A stretch of DNA of 64,000 nucleotides from Lautropia mirabilis (GTDB lineage: Bacteria > Pseudomonadota > Gammaproteobacteria > Burkholderiales > Burkholderiaceae_B). Positions 27,078 through 37,571 of this stretch are shown here, piece after piece. Position numbers and translations under genes: made by a program. How positions within the stretch are numbered: position 1 is the first letter of the stretch; every line of letters begins with the position of its first letter. The stretch covers positions 81,129-145,128 of the forward strand of contig CAMCOS010000003.1 in NCBI GenBank assembly GCA_945876565.1, given 5' to 3'. The notes under the pieces are model-generated. The model was not told the DNA's origin, did no database searches, and was given only the letters and a program-made list of their open reading frames with translations.

Positions 27078-27204
27078 TTCAGTGTGCACGGTATTTGCGA
27101 GCTAGTAAAGTGATTCATGTTTGGGTGGGTTTAGATTGAGTCAATTTCTAAACGAATTTAGCTCAGCCTACAGCAAACGGATTATTTCCGAAGCATGAGA
27201 GTTC

Positions 27205-27476
27205 ATGGCCCCCGATAGCGCTTTTTATATTGTGGCGGTTGGTTTGGTCTTGTCGAAGGTTGCCTGGTCAAAGTTGGGTCGATGCACACAGGTCCGATTG
27301 GGTTGATGGCGCGAGTCTTGCTCGCTGCTGGTGGTTTTGCTACGACCATTCCTGGCGGAGGTGATTTGGGCTTGAGTCATGTTCAATTGAGTTTGGCTGG
27401 TTTCGTGATCGCTGCGCTGGCGATCCTTGTTGCTAGGCTTGGGCAGCGACTGTGGCCTGTTGTGCTTTCTGTGTGA
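27205..27476 (+). pseudogene. possible remnant of a TRAP-type fused permease
   Basis: A short hydrophobic frame from ATG 27205 shifts near 27280 into a second frame ending at 27476. The second part, with ARVLLAAGGFATTIPGG then two hydrophobic stretches, recalls the C-terminal end of TRAP 4TM/12TM fused permeases. No other TRAP gene is nearby. The resemblance is weak, and the piece could also be a small unknown membrane protein starting at 27282. Confidence 0.3.
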
Positions 27477-27496
27477 TGTGCTTTGGGACCTTATAG

Positions 27497-28192
27497 CTAA
27501 TCCAGAAATTTGGTAAACCGATCGACTGACTCACGCTCGGTGATGAGCGTATTCTCGATTTTGCTTGGGTCGGCTTTTCCGAGCGCCATGCAACACATCA
27601 GAATCTCTTGTTCAGGCATACCAGTGTGCTTTCGAATAATCCGGTGGTACCGATTAAATGCTGCTTGGGCACAGGTATCTAGATCGCGTGCTCTTGCCGC
27701 CACCATGATGTTTTGCATAAAGCAACCAAAGTCTAGCCATGATCCGGTTCCCAATGTGCGGTCGATGCTAAAAACTAGACCGACTGGTGCATCGAAGAAC
27801 TTAAAGTTTCTGGCGTGCTGTTGTTGCATGCCATCGTGATCGTCCTTCTTGAGGCCCAATAAGCGGTACAGATCGAGACCAACTTTGCGTCGTCGCTCAA
27901 TGTAGGGTGAGTGCCATTGTTGCGGGTAGTACTGGTACTCTTCGGTAAATTGCTCAGACGCAATCGGGTTGAGAAAGGCTTGGACAATCTCATCGCTCAT
28001 GGCTGCAAGGCGCTTTCCGGTCAGCACATAGGTTTTCCAGGGCTGGGTATTTGTCCCTGATGGCGCGCGGGCAGCCACCGTGAGAATTTGCTTGATGTCT
28101 TCGCGCGCGATGGCTATCGGCAGAAATGCACGTACTGAACGCCTTGACGTAATCGCCTGATCGACGATGTGTTGGGACTCGGATTCAATCAT
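27497..28192 (-). CDS. nitroreductase family FMN protein
   Basis: 231 residues. SRRSVRAFLP near residue 16 and APSGTNTQPWKTYV near 43 are FMN-binding segments of the nitroreductase fold, and LGKADPSKIEN is near the C-terminus. Such proteins reduce nitroaromatics, quinones or related compounds with NAD(P)H as dimers. The natural substrate is unknown. It is divergent from the CobW-like gene. Confidence 0.8.
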   Translation of the reverse strand: MIESESQHIVDQAITSRRSVRAFLPIAIAREDIKQILTVAARAPSGTNTQPWKTYVLTGKRLAAMSDEIVQAFLNPIASEQFTEEYQYYPQQWHSPYIERRRKVGLDLYRLLGLKKDDHDGMQQQHARNFKFFDAPVGLVFSIDRTLGTGSWLDFGCFMQNIMVAARARDLDTCAQAAFNRYHRIIRKHTGMPEQEILMCCMALGKADPSKIENTLITERESVDRFTKFLD

Positions 28193-28320
28193 TTGTGTGC
28201 AGATATACTTACGCGTGGTTTATTTAATTCGGTCGAGGCGGAATCAACCCTTGGTGAACTATACCTAATTGACAGGCAACCGAAAGCCTTGTGCTTAAGT
28301 TTCCAAACGGGCGAGATAAA

Positions 28321-28776
28321 GTGAGCAACGACGCTAGCCGTCTAATCGAGCAAATCATCAGAACTGGCGCATCGGACAAGCGTATCCCGGTGCTTGTGCT
28401 ACTCGGTACGTCATTGAGTCGAGCTTTGGCCGAGGTTTTTGAAGGGCTGGACAGCGATGTTCTGAGGCAGGTTGTGGTGCTCGCGGGCCAGGCTACGCCA
28501 GCGCATTGGCCAGAGAGTTTGCGCTGTATTCATTTCTCTGACGATGAGCTGATCAATTCGGATGGATGTTTGTGCTGTGCGTTGGGATCTGAACTGCCCG
28601 CCGCCTTGAGCCAATTATTTTTCGGTGTGCTTAGGCGTCAACAAGAAAAAGTGGGCACGGTAGTGATCGTGACGCTGGCTAACACTGCGGATGCTTTGGC
28701 TAACACTCTGAAGCACGCGCCGTTTTTAGGCCAGCGTTACAAGCTTTTGGTCAGTTTGCCGTCTGTGGTTGCATGA
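28321..28776 (+). CDS. short CobW-like protein lacking a P-loop
   Basis: 151 residues from GTG 28321 (GCGAG about 6 bases upstream; a GTG at 28291 is also in frame). The centre holds SDGCLCCALGSELPAAL, which matches the metal-binding GCxCC region of COG0523/CobW metallochaperones, followed by VVIVTLANTADAL where CobW has its ETTG segment. The Walker A lysine is absent (the equivalent stretch reads LLGTSLSRAL), and there is no C-terminal CobW domain. Either a degenerate paralogue or a small metal-binding derivative. The reading frame is intact. Confidence 0.5.
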   Translation: MSNDASRLIEQIIRTGASDKRIPVLVLLGTSLSRALAEVFEGLDSDVLRQVVVLAGQATPAHWPESLRCIHFSDDELINSDGCLCCALGSELPAALSQLFFGVLRRQQEKVGTVVIVTLANTADALANTLKHAPFLGQRYKLLVSLPSVVA

Positions 28777-29286
28777 TATAAACTATCCGATACATAGTTA
28801 ATCCAGCTTCGATTCACGTAGTCATTCACGTAATGCCGCTGCGGTTAGCAATGACGGCTGTGATTACCACAGGCGTGCGCCGTTCCATGTATCGGTCTTA
28901 ATACCTGTAGGTCTTAACACCCATATCCTGATTTGGCGGTTATCAAGAATCGTTTATCAAGAGTTGGTATCTAGTTGGGCGGTCAGAGGTGAGAAATCTC
29001 GTCTCAAAGTTCCTTGGCGACAGCAGATAGCAGAACACCGTCTTGAGTGATTTCCATAAGGCTAGCCATGTTGTGGGCACAGCCTCAGGGTCGTCGGGCG
29101 TCTGCTTGGCGGGCTACATTCACAATGACACGGTATGCATTTCGTTTTCTGCGCGGGATGGTGTGGGTTGTAGCAACGGTTGGCGCGCAGCGAAACAAGT
29201 TTCTTGCGGTGTTTTTTTGCGATGTTGTTTGTTCGATGGTTTTGGTTGCTCGGTGGCGTGATGGCAGTAATCGCGAAGAGCGAGCA
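28777..29286. other. gap with no supported gene
   Basis: About 500 bases between the CobW-like gene and the tRNA terminator. Reading frames on both strands look random, and those that run into the tRNA are the well-known false peptides made by translating tRNA sequence. No repeat or promoter of note was seen. Confidence 0.5.
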
Positions 29287-29287
29287 A

Positions 29288-29311
29288 CAAAAAACCGGCA
29301 AGAAGCCGGTT
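29288..29311 (-). terminator. intrinsic terminator of the initiator tRNA gene
   Basis: On the minus strand AACCGGC-TTCTT-GCCGGTT is followed by TTTT, 9 bases after the tRNA CCA end. Confidence 0.85.
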
Positions 29312-29320
29312 TCTCTAATT

Positions 29321-29397
<77 letters not shown>

Positions 29398-29410
29398 TCT
29401 GATAAGCAGA

Positions 29411-29439
29411 AGTATAGCAAATCGCCGCTTGATCTTCAA
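29411..29439 (-). promoter_or_regulatory. sigma-70 promoter of the tRNA-fMet gene
   Basis: Minus strand: -35 TTGAAG (29439-29434), 17-base spacer, -10 TATACT (29416-29411). Transcription would start about 7 bases before the mature tRNA end. Confidence 0.75.
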
Positions 29440-29488
29440 GTTGGTAATTTTGTTCAATGAGTAAAGCGTTTAAGAGTTACGGAGAAAC

Positions 29489-30493
29489 ATGGAAGACCAA
29501 CAAGCAATTAACGTGGTTGAGACGGCATTGCTATGTGCAGACTCCCCAATGAGCGTGGGATCGCTGCAGAAACTATTTGAGCCCGAGCAAGTTAGTGCTC
29601 AACAAGTCAGGCAATGGCTTGAGACATTGCAAATGGGTTGGCTGGAGAGGGGATTGGAGCTAGTTGAGATTGCGACCGGCTGGCGTTTCCAAAGTAGATC
29701 GCCGATGCAACGGTTCCTGGAGCGACTGAACCCTGAGCGAGCACCTAAATACTCACGAGCAGTTCTAGAGACACTCGCGATTATTGCTTGGAAGCAACCA
29801 GTTACGCGCGGAGATATCGAAGCCATTCGAGGTGTGACTGTCTCGTCGCAGATTATTAAGACGCTTGAGGATCGTGGCTGGGTGGAGACAATTGGGCATC
29901 GCGATGGGCCTGGCAGGCCCGCACTTTTGGGTACGACCAAGCTTTTTCTGGATGATCTCGGATTGAGAGCATTGGATGAGTTGCCAGCTTTGCACTCTAT
30001 TCTAGAGCTGCCGCAGCAGGAAAACAGTTTGGCGCTCAATGAGACCGCTGCAGTTCAGCTACAGCAAGGTAATGTCGCTGACCTGTCTTCAGAGATGGAG
30101 ACCAAACATGATGTGGTCGAGCATCGTGACCAAACACTTAGCTTGGCCGGGGGTGTTAGTGGTGATGGATCCAGATCCATCGAGGCACCTGTTCAGGCAT
30201 TAGTGCAAGCATCAGACTCAGACTCAGACTCAGAGTCCGAGGACGCGACGGATGTTTTTGCCAGTGAGATGGATTTGGATTTCAGGCTGTCTGAGGATGG
30301 TGCTCAAGATTCGGATGGAGATAACCAGGCTCCGGGGTTTGCAGGAGACGATAGAAAGCCCCATGAAGAAGTAGCACTTGCCACGGCAAGTGAGTTTGCG
30401 TCAACAGACACTCAAATTAGCGTTCAACGTGACGCTGACCAAACCCAATACGAAGACAATTCCTTCAATATTTCCAAGCGCGAATCGGAGTAA
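29489..30493 (+). CDS. scpB: segregation and condensation protein ScpB
   Basis: 334 residues, longer than typical ScpB (about 200). Residues 1-185 form the two winged helices, with [20 protein letters not shown] and [23 protein letters not shown] in part visible as the hallmark. The remaining 150 residues are a low-complexity acidic tail with a Ser-Asp repeat. ScpB joins ScpA and Smc in chromosome organisation; no scpA is in the window. CGGAGA precedes the start. It is followed by rluB after 2 bases. Confidence 0.9.
   Translation: MEDQQAINVVETALLCADSPMSVGSLQKLFEPEQVSAQQVRQWLETLQMGWLERGLELVEIATGWRFQSRSPMQRFLERLNPERAPKYSRAVLETLAIIAWKQPVTRGDIEAIRGVTVSSQIIKTLEDRGWVETIGHRDGPGRPALLGTTKLFLDDLGLRALDELPALHSILELPQQENSLALNETAAVQLQQGNVADLSSEMETKHDVVEHRDQTLSLAGGVSGDGSRSIEAPVQALVQASDSDSDSESEDATDVFASEMDLDFRLSEDGAQDSDGDNQAPGFAGDDRKPHEEVALATASEFASTDTQISVQRDADQTQYEDNSFNISKRESE
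30212..30241 (+). repeat. six-bp tandem repeat in scpB
   Basis: TCAGAC occurs three times, then TCAGAG and TCCGAG, encoding an alternating Ser-Asp/Glu run in the acidic tail. Frame-preserving unit. Confidence 0.8.
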
Positions 30494-30495
30494 TC

Positions 30496-32061
30496 GTGAC
30501 CATCAATGAACATGACAATGAGGCACACAAATCCAGTGCTGGCGCCACACCGGACTCAGCTGGCGCCAGCACTGAAATGAAAGATTCCGCATCGCAGACA
30601 AAACCTGCTCGTGAAAAGCGATCCAAGTCGAGCAAGTTGCGAGCACCGTTTCGGCGCCGACGTAATCAGGCGACCGTCGCTGATCCGCAATCTTATCAAC
30701 GCGAGCCAGGCGAGGCCGTGCAGAATAGGCAAAGCGAACAAGGCCAAACTGAGCAAGACGCGATGGCTGAGCATGCTGCGGCAGTCGATGATTCGCCTGC
30801 GGCAGCGCTGAACTATCTGGAGGCCACGCCGAAGACAGCGCAACGGTTGGGTAAGTATTTGCAAAGCGAAGTGCTCATGCCAAAGTTGCACAAGGTTCTT
30901 GCTCAAGTTGGCATTGGTTCTCGCCGGGAGATGGAAGAGCTGATCATCGCTGGGCGAGTTTCGGTCAATGGCGAGCCAGCGCATATTGGTCAGCGCGTTG
31001 GCAGTAATGATGTTGTTCGAGTAAACGGTAAGCCCGTTAATCGCAGCGCAAGCAAAAAGCCGCCTCGCGTGGTGCTCTATCACAAGCCAGCTGGTGAAAT
31101 TGTTAGCCACGATGACCCCGAGGGTCGTGCAACGGTGTTTTCTCGATTGCCTCGCATGAAGGTCGGGAAGTGGCTCTCCATTGGTCGCCTTGATTTAAAT
31201 ACTGAAGGTTTGTTGATTTTGACGACCTCTGGTGACTTGGCCAATCGGTTGATGCATCCACGCTATGGTAACGAGCGAGAGTATGCGGTGCGTGTTTTGG
31301 GTGAGCTCACGGACGATATCCGGGCCAGGTTATTGGACGGTGTGGAGCTCGAAGACGGTGTAGCAAAGTTCGGAAGTGTCGAGTTTTTGGGTGGTGAGGG
31401 AAGCAACCGCTGGTATCGGGTGACCCTGCAAGAGGGCAGAAACCGCGAGGTTCGTCGAGTTTTTGAGTCGGTTGGTTTGACTGTCAGCCGATTGATTCGG
31501 ACACGCTTCGGTGAGGTGGTGTTGCCGAGCAATTTGCGTCGTGGACGATGGGAAGAGCTCAGTGGGGATCTCGTCAATGCATTGCTTGTGCAGGTTGGCC
31601 TGCTTCAGGATGAGGACGAGGCGGGGGCCAAACGTGGCGGGCGTAGTCGCCAGCCAAAACAACCAGTCAGTCATGATAGCGCGATGCCCCCTGGCTACGG
31701 TGCTCAAAAGCAAGCCTTATTGCCTGCTGACCAAGGCCGCAGGAGTGCTAGCAGGCCCAATTCTGGTAAGGGTGGGCACGCTCCCAACCCTTTGACCACG
31801 TCCGCATTGTCAGTCAATGGTGGGTTCGCTAATGGGCATCCCGGACCGTCAGCTGCAGGCCGCAAGAGCCGAGGCGGCCCGGCGGCGGGGCAGTTTGCCG
31901 GCGCACGAGGCAAAAGTAAAGGCCCTAAAAAAACATCCCAGCCAATGGCGGGTAAGTCTCAAGGGGCGCGCGAAGGCGGCAACGTCCGGCGGGATGATGA
32001 TTGGCAACCTTCAGGTGCTAAGGCGCATGAATCCCGCCTTGGATTTTTAAAGAACCGTTAA
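30496..32061 (+). CDS. rluB: 23S rRNA pseudouridine(2605) synthase RluB
   Basis: 521 residues. A disordered N-terminal 130 residues precede an S4 RNA-binding domain ([18 protein letters not shown]) and the synthase domain with [14 protein letters not shown], where the aspartate is catalytic. A basic Gly/Arg/Lys/Pro-rich tail of about 140 residues ends the protein. It modifies 23S rRNA at U2605 (E. coli numbering). GTG start, 2 bases after scpB. The long tails are common in betaproteobacterial RluB. Confidence 0.88.
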   Translation: MTINEHDNEAHKSSAGATPDSAGASTEMKDSASQTKPAREKRSKSSKLRAPFRRRRNQATVADPQSYQREPGEAVQNRQSEQGQTEQDAMAEHAAAVDDSPAAALNYLEATPKTAQRLGKYLQSEVLMPKLHKVLAQVGIGSRREMEELIIAGRVSVNGEPAHIGQRVGSNDVVRVNGKPVNRSASKKPPRVVLYHKPAGEIVSHDDPEGRATVFSRLPRMKVGKWLSIGRLDLNTEGLLILTTSGDLANRLMHPRYGNEREYAVRVLGELTDDIRARLLDGVELEDGVAKFGSVEFLGGEGSNRWYRVTLQEGRNREVRRVFESVGLTVSRLIRTRFGEVVLPSNLRRGRWEELSGDLVNALLVQVGLLQDEDEAGAKRGGRSRQPKQPVSHDSAMPPGYGAQKQALLPADQGRRSASRPNSGKGGHAPNPLTTSALSVNGGFANGHPGPSAAGRKSRGGPAAGQFAGARGKSKGPKKTSQPMAGKSQGAREGGNVRRDDDWQPSGAKAHESRLGFLKNR

Positions 32062-32109
32062 GTTATTGGTAGTTACGGAATTTTCGATCGCTACTTGTGG
32101 TTTTAATCA

Positions 32110-32118
32110 TGCTACAAT
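32110..32118 (+). promoter_or_regulatory. extended -10 promoter upstream of rimP
   Basis: TGC-TACAAT is an extended -10 element; no good -35 is seen. Transcription would begin near 32125, about 100 bases before rimP. Confidence 0.4.
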
Positions 32119-32144
32119 TTTTCACTGAATGTACGATCATTGAA

Positions 32145-32218
32145 AAAACTCGCACGGTGCGAGTTTTGTAAGAATCGTCGCCGGATACAAATGGGCTGTT
32201 CAACAGCCCATTTTTTTT
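32145..32218 (+). terminator. two hairpins before rimP, the second a strong intrinsic terminator
   Basis: Hairpin 1 pairs 32145-32154 with 32158-32167. Hairpin 2 pairs 32189-32199 with 32203-32213 and runs into a T tract ending at 32218, only 5 bases before the rimP ATG. It ends rluB transcripts and, if transcription begins near 32125, would act as an attenuator for the rimP-nusA-infB operon. Confidence 0.8.
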
Positions 32219-32223
32219 AGGGC

Positions 32224-32724
32224 ATGAAAGACTTAGTCGAGCTAACCCGCGAAGCCATCGCTGGAATGGATCTGGAACTTGTTGATGTTGAGCGCGCACC
32301 GCTTGGGTTGTTGCGTGTCACGATCGATCGTCCGTTTTCAGGTCAAGTCGGTGCGATTTCGGATGTCAAAATCGAAGATTGTGAGCGAGTCTCACGGCAG
32401 TTGTCTCGGGTTTACGAAGTTGAGGGAGTTGACTATCGACGACTAGAGGTTGGGTCGCCAGGCGTCGACAGACCGCTGAAGTCCGAGCGGGATTTTGAGC
32501 GATTTGTGGGTGAGCGCATTGACCTTAAGTTGCGGGAAGCTGTCGAGAACCGTAGGTCTTTCCAGGGTGTTTTGCAGCTGTCTTCTGAGCAGGGCAGCGC
32601 AAAACGTTTTGTAGTCGAGTATCAAGAGAACAAGGGTGTGATTAAACAGGTGGCGTTCGGTTTGATGGATGTTGAGCGTGCCAAGCTTGATCCGCTCCTA
32701 GATTTCAAGGGTAGAAAGCGATGA
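32224..32724 (+). CDS. rimP: ribosome maturation factor RimP
   Basis: 166 residues. [19 protein letters not shown], the run [17 protein letters not shown] and a C-terminal SH3-like domain identify RimP, needed for 30S subunit maturation. The start is fixed by homology, although the ribosome site (AGGG) lies only 1 base from the ATG and borders a terminator T tract. The TGA overlaps the nusA ATG. Confidence 0.92.
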   Translation: MKDLVELTREAIAGMDLELVDVERAPLGLLRVTIDRPFSGQVGAISDVKIEDCERVSRQLSRVYEVEGVDYRRLEVGSPGVDRPLKSERDFERFVGERIDLKLREAVENRRSFQGVLQLSSEQGSAKRFVVEYQENKGVIKQVAFGLMDVERAKLDPLLDFKGRKR

Positions 32725-34202
32725 GTCGCGAAATTTTGTTGCTAGTTGATGCGCTGGCGCGCGAAAAAAACGTCAGCCGAGAGGTTGTGTTCGATGCACT
32801 TGAGGGCGCATTGGCTTCGGCCATGAAGAAACGGTTTGACCATGATGCGGATATTCGTGTTGCGGTGGATCGTGCCACCGGCGAGCACGAGGGGTTTCGT
32901 CGTTGGCTGGTTGTCCCAGATGAAGCTGGACTACAGGAGCCGGATCGTCAAGAGCTATTGACCGATGCACAAGAGTCTATTCCTGATATTCAGGTTGGCG
33001 AGTACATCGAAGAAGCAGTTGAGCCTGTAGAGTTCGGTCGGATCGGTGCCCAGGCGGCAAAGCAGGCGATTTTGCAGCGAATTCGAGACGCAGAGCGTGA
33101 GCAAATGCTCAATGATTTTCTTGAGCGTGGCGAAATGATCGTGTCTGGCACCCTTAAGCGCATGGATAAGGGCGATGCCATCGTTGAGGTTGGCAAAATC
33201 GAAGCGCGACTGCCAAGAAGCGAAATGATCCCCAAAGAAAATCTGCGGCTAGGTGATCGTGTTCGTGCTTGGGTTTTGCGCATTGACCGCGCGGCCAGAG
33301 GTCAGCAAGTGATTCTGTCTCGCACAGCGGCTGAGTTCATCAAACAATTGTTTGAAAACGAGGTGCCAGAGATTGAGCAGGGTTTGCTAGAGATTAAAGG
33401 CGCGGCTCGCGACCCAGGTGTGCGGGCCAAGATCGCTGTCATTGCATATGACAATCGCATTGATCCAATTGGAACCTGCGTCGGTATGCGTGGTTCGCGC
33501 GTCACCGCTGTGCGCAACGAGCTCGGTGGCGAGCAAGTCGATATTGTTCTTTGGTCTGAGGACCCTGCGCAATTCGTGATTGGTGCGTTGGCACCGGCAA
33601 ACATCGAGTCTATTCTGGTCGACGAGGACCGGCATGCCATGGACGTCGTTGTTGATGCAGAGAACTTGCCCAAGGCAATTGGGTCACGGGGGCAAAACGT
33701 CCGTCTTGCCTCTGATTTGACCGGGTGGCAGATCAACATCATGACGCCTGAAGAAAGTGAGAACCGTCAGGCACAAGAGCGCAGCCAGTTGCGTGTCACG
33801 TTTATGGATAAGCTCGATGTTGATGAGGAAGTCGCCGACATCTTGATTGATGAGGGATTCACTGGGCTCGAAGAAATCGCCTATGTTCCGATGTCGGAAC
33901 TGCAGGAGATCGAGGCATTTGATGTGGACACCATTAATGAGCTGCGCAACCGAGCCCGTAATGCGCTTTTAACCGAGGCGATTGTTCAGGAAGAGCGCGT
34001 TGAGTCTGCTCAGGACTTGCTCAATATTGAGGGTATGACAACCGAGCTGGTTGCCAAACTAAGCGAGCACGGTATCAATTCCCGCGATGATCTGGCTGAT
34101 TTGGCAACCGATGAGCTTGCTGAAATGGCTGGTTTGTCGGTTGATCAGGCGGCTGAGTTCATCATGGCGGCCCGTGCTCACTGGTTCGAAGACCAGCAAT
34201 GA
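32721..34202 (+). CDS. nusA: transcription termination/antitermination factor NusA
   Basis: 493 residues, close to E. coli NusA. N-terminal RNA polymerase-binding domain, S1 domain (about 130-200), two KH domains ([11 protein letters not shown] and [12 protein letters not shown]) and two C-terminal acidic repeats are in order. NusA controls pausing, termination and rRNA antitermination, and its level is often autoregulated through the leader of this operon. A gap of 79 bases precedes infB. Confidence 0.95.
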   Translation: MSREILLLVDALAREKNVSREVVFDALEGALASAMKKRFDHDADIRVAVDRATGEHEGFRRWLVVPDEAGLQEPDRQELLTDAQESIPDIQVGEYIEEAVEPVEFGRIGAQAAKQAILQRIRDAEREQMLNDFLERGEMIVSGTLKRMDKGDAIVEVGKIEARLPRSEMIPKENLRLGDRVRAWVLRIDRAARGQQVILSRTAAEFIKQLFENEVPEIEQGLLEIKGAARDPGVRAKIAVIAYDNRIDPIGTCVGMRGSRVTAVRNELGGEQVDIVLWSEDPAQFVIGALAPANIESILVDEDRHAMDVVVDAENLPKAIGSRGQNVRLASDLTGWQINIMTPEESENRQAQERSQLRVTFMDKLDVDEEVADILIDEGFTGLEEIAYVPMSELQEIEAFDVDTINELRNRARNALLTEAIVQEERVESAQDLLNIEGMTTELVAKLSEHGINSRDDLADLATDELAEMAGLSVDQAAEFIMAARAHWFEDQQ

Positions 34203-34281
34203 AGAGCTAGCGTAGTGTGATGGTTCGTGATGTTTCAGTACTGATGGTGTCACGAGCCAATTCAAGGTAAGAGAGAGTCTA

Positions 34282-37143
34282 ATGTCGAGTACTACCGTTG
34301 CCCAGTTTGCCAATGAACTGAAGATGCCAGCCGAGGTGCTGCTTGAACAGTTGCGTGCAGCGGGTGTGAGTGTTGCGTCCGCGGATGATGCTGTGTCTGA
34401 GGGAGATAAAGCGCAGTTGCTCGAATCGTTGCGTCGATCGCATGGCGCTAAAGATGAAAAGAAGATCACGCTCACGCGTCGACAAACGTCTGAGATTCGG
34501 CAAGCCGACTCAGCGGGGCGTTCGCGCACCATTCAGGTCGAAGTTCGCAAAAAGCGGGTGTTTGTAAAGCGAGACCTTGCTTCGGACGTAAGTGATACAG
34601 CGACGGCAGAGGTGCCACAAGACTCGATGGCCACCGAACCGGTAACAGAGCCGGTAACCGGTGACGTGTTGCTGCACACCAATACTGAGATCCCCGGTTT
34701 GAGTGATCTCGTCGAACAGGGCGCGGTTGCACAAGAGCCAGTTTCCGAAGCGGCTGCGCCGTCTGAAGTGACTAAGGCAGTTTTGACAACGCCCGCAGAA
34801 GACTCTAAGGAACAAACCGAGTCTGTCCAACAGGTTTCAACACAGTCCGATTCGGTCCCTGAGTTGGCTCTGGAACCTGTTGCTGATCAAGAACCTGTTG
34901 CTGATCAAGAACCTGTTGCTGAGCAAGAACCTGTTGCTGAGCAAGAACCCGTTGCGCATGCTGCAGCGAAGGTTTCCGAACCCATCGTTGTTCTAGAGAC
35001 TCAGGCGAGTGCGCCCTTAGCTCAAGCTAGCCAGCTAGTCAGGGAAGAAGCGAAACGCAAGTCCGAGCGTGAAGCGGCTGCGTTGCGTGATATGCTGAAT
35101 CGACCTAAAAAGGTTTTGCGGGCCGAGCCAGAGGCTGACCCGTCTGCCATCAAAGGGACTTTGCATAAGCCGGCTGGCACAAAGGCCACAGATAAGAAAG
35201 CTGACGGTGCTAAAAAGACAATCAAGTCGGGTACGGTTGCTTCGACATGGTCAGAAGAGGCCGGTCGCAAAAAGCCAACGGGCAAACAAGCGCTTGCGCC
35301 AGCGCGTGACGGTTGGCGTGCAGGCAAGGGCGGCAAGTCCAATAAGCGTGGCAAGGGCGCTCAGATACAAGAGGCAGCACCAGTCGAGTTTGTGGTGCGT
35401 GAGATCCACGTGCCGGAGACCATTACAGTTGCTGATTTGGCGCACAAAATGTCGGTCAAGGCCGCTGAGGTGATTAAGCATTTGATGAAGCTTGGTCAGA
35501 TGGTCACCATTAACCAGGTGCTTGATCAAGAGACTGCCATGATTGTGGTCGAGGAACTCGGTCATACCGCAGTGGCTGCCAAGCTTGATGACCCAGAGGC
35601 GTTCCTTGACGAAGCAGACACCGTGGTATTTGAGGAAAGGCCACGCGCCCCAGTGGTGACGGTGATGGGCCACGTTGATCACGGCAAAACTTCGCTGCTC
35701 GACTACATCCGTCGTGCCAAGGTGGCTTCTGGAGAAGCCGGTGGCATTACCCAGCACATTGGCGCATACCACGTGGAGACGGACCGTGGGATTGTGACGT
35801 TTTTGGATACACCTGGCCACGAGGCATTTACGGCCATGCGTGCGCGTGGCGCCAAAGCAACCGATATCGTGATTCTGGTGGTTGCCGCCGACGACGGTGT
35901 GATGCCGCAGACCCGTGAAGCGATCCATCATGCGAAAGCTGCGGGTGTGCCCTTGGTGGTGGCAGTCAATAAAATTGACAAGCCTGAAGCCAATCCTGAG
36001 CGTGTCAAGCAAGAGCTAGTAGGCGAGCAGGTTGTGCCAGAAGAGTACGGCGGTGATGTTCCTTTTGTGCCGGTCTCAGCCAAGACTGGGCAAGGGATTG
36101 ATGAGTTGCTTGAGAACGTCTTGCTACAGGCTGAGATTCTTGAGTTAAAGGCCTCGGTTGATTCTTTAGCCAAGGGGCTCGTGATCGAAGCTCGTCTGGA
36201 CAAAGGGCGTGGCCCGGTCGCTACTGTGCTGGTTCAATCAGGCACCCTAAATCGCGGTGACGTGGTTTTGGCTGGTGCGAGCTTTGGACGCGTTCGAGCC
36301 ATGCTCGATGAGAATGGCAAACAGATACAGTCTGCCGGACCTTCGATTCCTGTTGAGATTCAGGGCTTGACTGAGGTGCCAGCAGCGGGTGATGAGATCA
36401 TTGCGCTGGCTGATGAGCGAAAGGCACGTGAGATCGCGCTGTTCCGTCAAGGAAAGTTCCGCGATGTGAAGTTAGCCAAGCAGCAAGCGGCCAAGCTTGA
36501 GTCCATGTTCGATCAGGTTGTTGAAGGTATGCAAACCTTGTCGTTGATCGTCAAGACGGACGTGCAAGGCTCTCAGGAAGCACTGGTCTCTGCATTGCTC
36601 AAGTTGGCGACTGAGGAAGTGAAAGTGCAGGTCGTGCACGCGGCTGTTGGCGGCGTCTCGGAAAGTGATGTCAACCTGGCCATTGCCTCGGGTGCAGTCG
36701 TGATTGGTTTTAATGTTCGTGCCGATCAAAGTGCCAAGAAGCTCGCTGAAAACAATGGCGTTGATATTCGCTACTACAACATTATTTATGACGCCGTGGA
36801 CGAGGTCAAAGCCGCGATGTCGGGCATGCTTGCGCCGGAACGGCGTGAAGAAGTGATTGGTATGGTCGATGTTCGCGAGGTTTACACGATTTCCAAGATT
36901 GGAACGGTGGCCGGTTGCATGGTCATCGAAGGTCATGTGCGCCGTGATTCGCAGCTTCGTCTGCTCAGAGATAACGTCGTCATGTGGACTGGATATATTG
37001 ACTCGCTGCGTCGCTTTAAAGACGATGTCAAAGAGGTGAAATCTGGATTTGATTGTGGTATTACCTTAAAGAACAACAACGACATCAAAGTGGGTGACCA
37101 GTTTGAGGTCTTTGAGGTTCGAGAAGTGGCTAGGTCACTTTGA
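34282..37143 (+). CDS. infB: translation initiation factor IF-2
   Basis: 953 residues. An N-terminal IF2_N domain (residues 1-50), a long variable linker with a Glu-Pro-Val-Ala repeat, a second IF2_N domain (about 370-420), and the G domain with [12 protein letters not shown] (about 465), DTPGHEAF and NKIDKP are followed by domains II to IV. It places fMet-tRNA on the ribosome. An internal start for a shorter form cannot be judged here. GTAAGAGAGAG precedes the ATG. Confidence 0.97.
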   Translation: MSSTTVAQFANELKMPAEVLLEQLRAAGVSVASADDAVSEGDKAQLLESLRRSHGAKDEKKITLTRRQTSEIRQADSAGRSRTIQVEVRKKRVFVKRDLASDVSDTATAEVPQDSMATEPVTEPVTGDVLLHTNTEIPGLSDLVEQGAVAQEPVSEAAAPSEVTKAVLTTPAEDSKEQTESVQQVSTQSDSVPELALEPVADQEPVADQEPVAEQEPVAEQEPVAHAAAKVSEPIVVLETQASAPLAQASQLVREEAKRKSEREAAALRDMLNRPKKVLRAEPEADPSAIKGTLHKPAGTKATDKKADGAKKTIKSGTVASTWSEEAGRKKPTGKQALAPARDGWRAGKGGKSNKRGKGAQIQEAAPVEFVVREIHVPETITVADLAHKMSVKAAEVIKHLMKLGQMVTINQVLDQETAMIVVEELGHTAVAAKLDDPEAFLDEADTVVFEERPRAPVVTVMGHVDHGKTSLLDYIRRAKVASGEAGGITQHIGAYHVETDRGIVTFLDTPGHEAFTAMRARGAKATDIVILVVAADDGVMPQTREAIHHAKAAGVPLVVAVNKIDKPEANPERVKQELVGEQVVPEEYGGDVPFVPVSAKTGQGIDELLENVLLQAEILELKASVDSLAKGLVIEARLDKGRGPVATVLVQSGTLNRGDVVLAGASFGRVRAMLDENGKQIQSAGPSIPVEIQGLTEVPAAGDEIIALADERKAREIALFRQGKFRDVKLAKQQAAKLESMFDQVVEGMQTLSLIVKTDVQGSQEALVSALLKLATEEVKVQVVHAAVGGVSESDVNLAIASGAVVIGFNVRADQSAKKLAENNGVDIRYYNIIYDAVDEVKAAMSGMLAPERREEVIGMVDVREVYTISKIGTVAGCMVIEGHVRRDSQLRLLRDNVVMWTGYIDSLRRFKDDVKEVKSGFDCGITLKNNNDIKVGDQFEVFEVREVARSL
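34873..34944 (+). repeat. four tandem copies of an 18-bp unit in infB
   Basis: Units GAACCTGTTGCTGATCAA at 34873, 34891, 34909 and 34927 (the last two with one base changed) encode Glu-Pro-Val-Ala-Asp/Glu-Gln in the IF-2 linker; a partial fifth copy follows. The frame is kept. Confidence 0.9.
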
Positions 37144-37153
37144 GGTTTTTGTG

Positions 37154-37543
37154 ATGACACGGCATAAACAGAAGGTCGCGGGCGGGCGAAACATCCGCCT
37201 AGCTGATCAGATCCAGAAAGACTTGGCGCACTTGATTCAGAGAGAAATCGATACGGCTAAGGCGGGTCTGATCACCCTGTCCGGTGTCGAGTTGTCGGCA
37301 GATTACGCGCACGCCAAGGTGTACTACACCGTGCTCGGTGCTGAGCCGGCGTTTGCCCAGAAGGCACTCGATGATAAAGCTGGGTGGTTGCATGCCCAGT
37401 TATTTAAGATGCTCCATATCCACACGGTGCCAACTTTGCGGTTCTTCCACGATCCACAGGTAGAGCATGGCATTGAGATGTCCAAGCTGATTGATCGTGC
37501 CAACGCAGACCAGTCTCTGCCTAATCACGATAGTGACAACTGA
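37154..37543 (+). CDS. rbfA: ribosome-binding factor RbfA
   Basis: 129 residues from ATG 37154 (GAGG 8 bases upstream). [19 protein letters not shown], the KVYYTVLG strand and [14 protein letters not shown] match the KH-type RbfA, a cold-shock factor for 30S maturation. It lies between infB and truB as in most proteobacteria. An upstream in-frame extension overlapping infB is not family-like. Confidence 0.92.
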   Translation: MTRHKQKVAGGRNIRLADQIQKDLAHLIQREIDTAKAGLITLSGVELSADYAHAKVYYTVLGAEPAFAQKALDDKAGWLHAQLFKMLHIHTVPTLRFFHDPQVEHGIEMSKLIDRANADQSLPNHDSDN

Positions 37544-37571
37544 GTGGTGCTTGTGAGTTTGGAAGGCGCTA

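Noticed and set aside
30556..31110. A 184-codon minus-strand frame inside rluB
   Set aside because: It is antisense to the S4 and catalytic domains of RluB and has no family-like motif.
35251..36012. A 253-codon minus-strand frame inside infB
   Set aside because: It is antisense to the conserved G domain of IF-2 and resembles no protein; long antisense frames follow from the codon bias of the real gene.
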